A stretch of DNA of 64,000 nucleotides from Candidatus Gastranaerophilales bacterium. GTDB lineage: Bacteria > Cyanobacteriota > Vampirovibrionia > Gastranaerophilales > Gastranaerophilaceae. Shown here piece after piece: positions 63,823-64,000 of the stretch. Location of the stretch: NCBI GenBank assembly GCA_944323995.1, contig CALUUN010000003.1, positions 116,860 through 180,859 of the forward strand, read 5' to 3'. A model generated the notes under the pieces. The model was not told the DNA's origin and made no database searches. It worked only from the letters and a program-made list of their open reading frames with translations. Every line of letters begins with the position of its first letter. Positions within the stretch are counted from its first letter, which is position 1. The position numbers and the translations under genes were made by a program.

Positions 63823-63842
63823 GTCGGATTTGCTAATCCGAC
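63823..63842. repeat. 8-bp hairpin GTCGGATT-TGCT-AATCCGAC
   Basis: A perfect inverted repeat in the gap after hydF. No T run follows, so it is not a typical terminator; it may be part of a dispersed intergenic repeat. Confidence 0.4.
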
Positions 63843-63891
63843 GACACTTTTAATATAACAATACCAATCAAAAAATATCAAAAAAAAGCAC

Positions 63892-63920
63892 TTGCCAAAA
63901 TTTAAAAAAAATGCTATATT
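63892..63920 (+). promoter_or_regulatory. Promoter of the gene at the window end
   Basis: -35 TTGCCA (63892-63897), 17-bp spacer, -10 TATATT (63915-63920). The -35 and spacer length match the prepilin promoter. Confidence 0.75.
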
Positions 63921-63963
63921 AAAAGTGTAGAGCGACACAAGAACAACGAAAGGGGCTAAAAGC

Positions 63964-64000
63964 ATGATGAATAGTGGATTTCAGCCTAAATGGGGGGGGG
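63964..64000 (+). CDS. Start of a gene interrupted by the window end, with a G tract at codons 10-13
   Basis: ATG 63964 follows Shine-Dalgarno GAAAGGGG, behind a good promoter. The visible peptide is MMNSGFQPKWGG and the last 9 bases are all G, so at least 9 G fall in the first 13 codons. This recalls the G tract of the prepilin gene at 16.4 kb. Nothing further can be said about the product. Confidence 0.55.
   Translation, partial: MMNSGFQPKWGG

Overview
The window looks like a chromosome segment of an AT-rich, fermentative, diderm bacterium, most probably a gut member of the non-photosynthetic sister group of Cyanobacteria (Vampirovibrionia/Melainabacteria, order Gastranaerophilales). That placement is an inference from gene content: lipid A genes (lpxC, lpxD, fabZ), a heptose adenylyltransferase, a polymorphic-type autotransporter, an efflux outer-membrane lipoprotein, PPi-dependent phosphofructokinase, [FeFe]-hydrogenases with the maturase HydF, and a prepilin with the AFTLAEVLITL signature. 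No phylogenetic marker was compared computationally.

Layout. 1-3.7 kb: tripartite drug efflux (outer-membrane lipoprotein, MarR regulator, EmrA-like and EmrB-like proteins) around a perfect 24-bp palindrome. 3.7-8.8 kb: ferredoxin-nitroreductase, galE, a radical SAM enzyme, a phosphopantetheinyl transferase, a histidine kinase core, prmC. 8.9-13.5 kb: PPi-phosphofructokinase and the rfaE2-lpxD-lpxC-fabZ operon. 13.6-17.4 kb: an orphan small gene, asd, a prepilin with a lectin-like tail, dapB. 17.4-24.8 kb: PC4-like protein, priA, an acetyltransferase, a small regulator, dxr, alaS, tRNA-Arg. 24.8-33.7 kb: a duplicated tRNA 3' end, a Fic protein, a DUF3737 protein, two EamA exporters, a LysR regulator, a cupin, a permease, an alcohol dehydrogenase. 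33.7-44.8 kb: a Mur ligase with a toroid-fold partner, c-di-GMP proteins, lepA, ferritin, dut, tRNA-Met. 44.9-55.2 kb: a MATE exporter, a small regulator, the large autotransporter, enolase, an unusual Clp/FtsH-like protein, two tiny genes. 55.2-64 kb: a five-gene [FeFe]-hydrogenase cluster with a SpoIIE-type phosphatase, purB, rpsO, hydF, and the start of a gene interrupted by the window end.

The most interesting items are these. (1) The prepilin at 15.3-16.5 kb carries a GC-rich, NNC-codon-rich C-terminal segment that looks like the variable region of a diversity-generating retroelement, and a 12-G tract near its start that puts the upstream start out of frame, as in a phase-variable gene; a second G tract sits at codon 10-13 of the gene at the window end. 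(2) A 996-residue protein combines a Clp-like N-terminal half with an FtsH-like half; the ATPase motifs are degenerate but the zinc-protease motif is intact. (3) A hydrogenase cluster pairs a sensor-type [FeFe]-hydrogenase (PAS domain, proton-transfer Cys replaced by Ala) with a SpoIIE-like phosphatase and a second, catalytic-looking hydrogenase. (4) At least 13 genes have a clear -10 box only 6-9 nt before the start codon and no Shine-Dalgarno sequence, which suggests abundant leaderless mRNAs beside a normal Shine-Dalgarno class.
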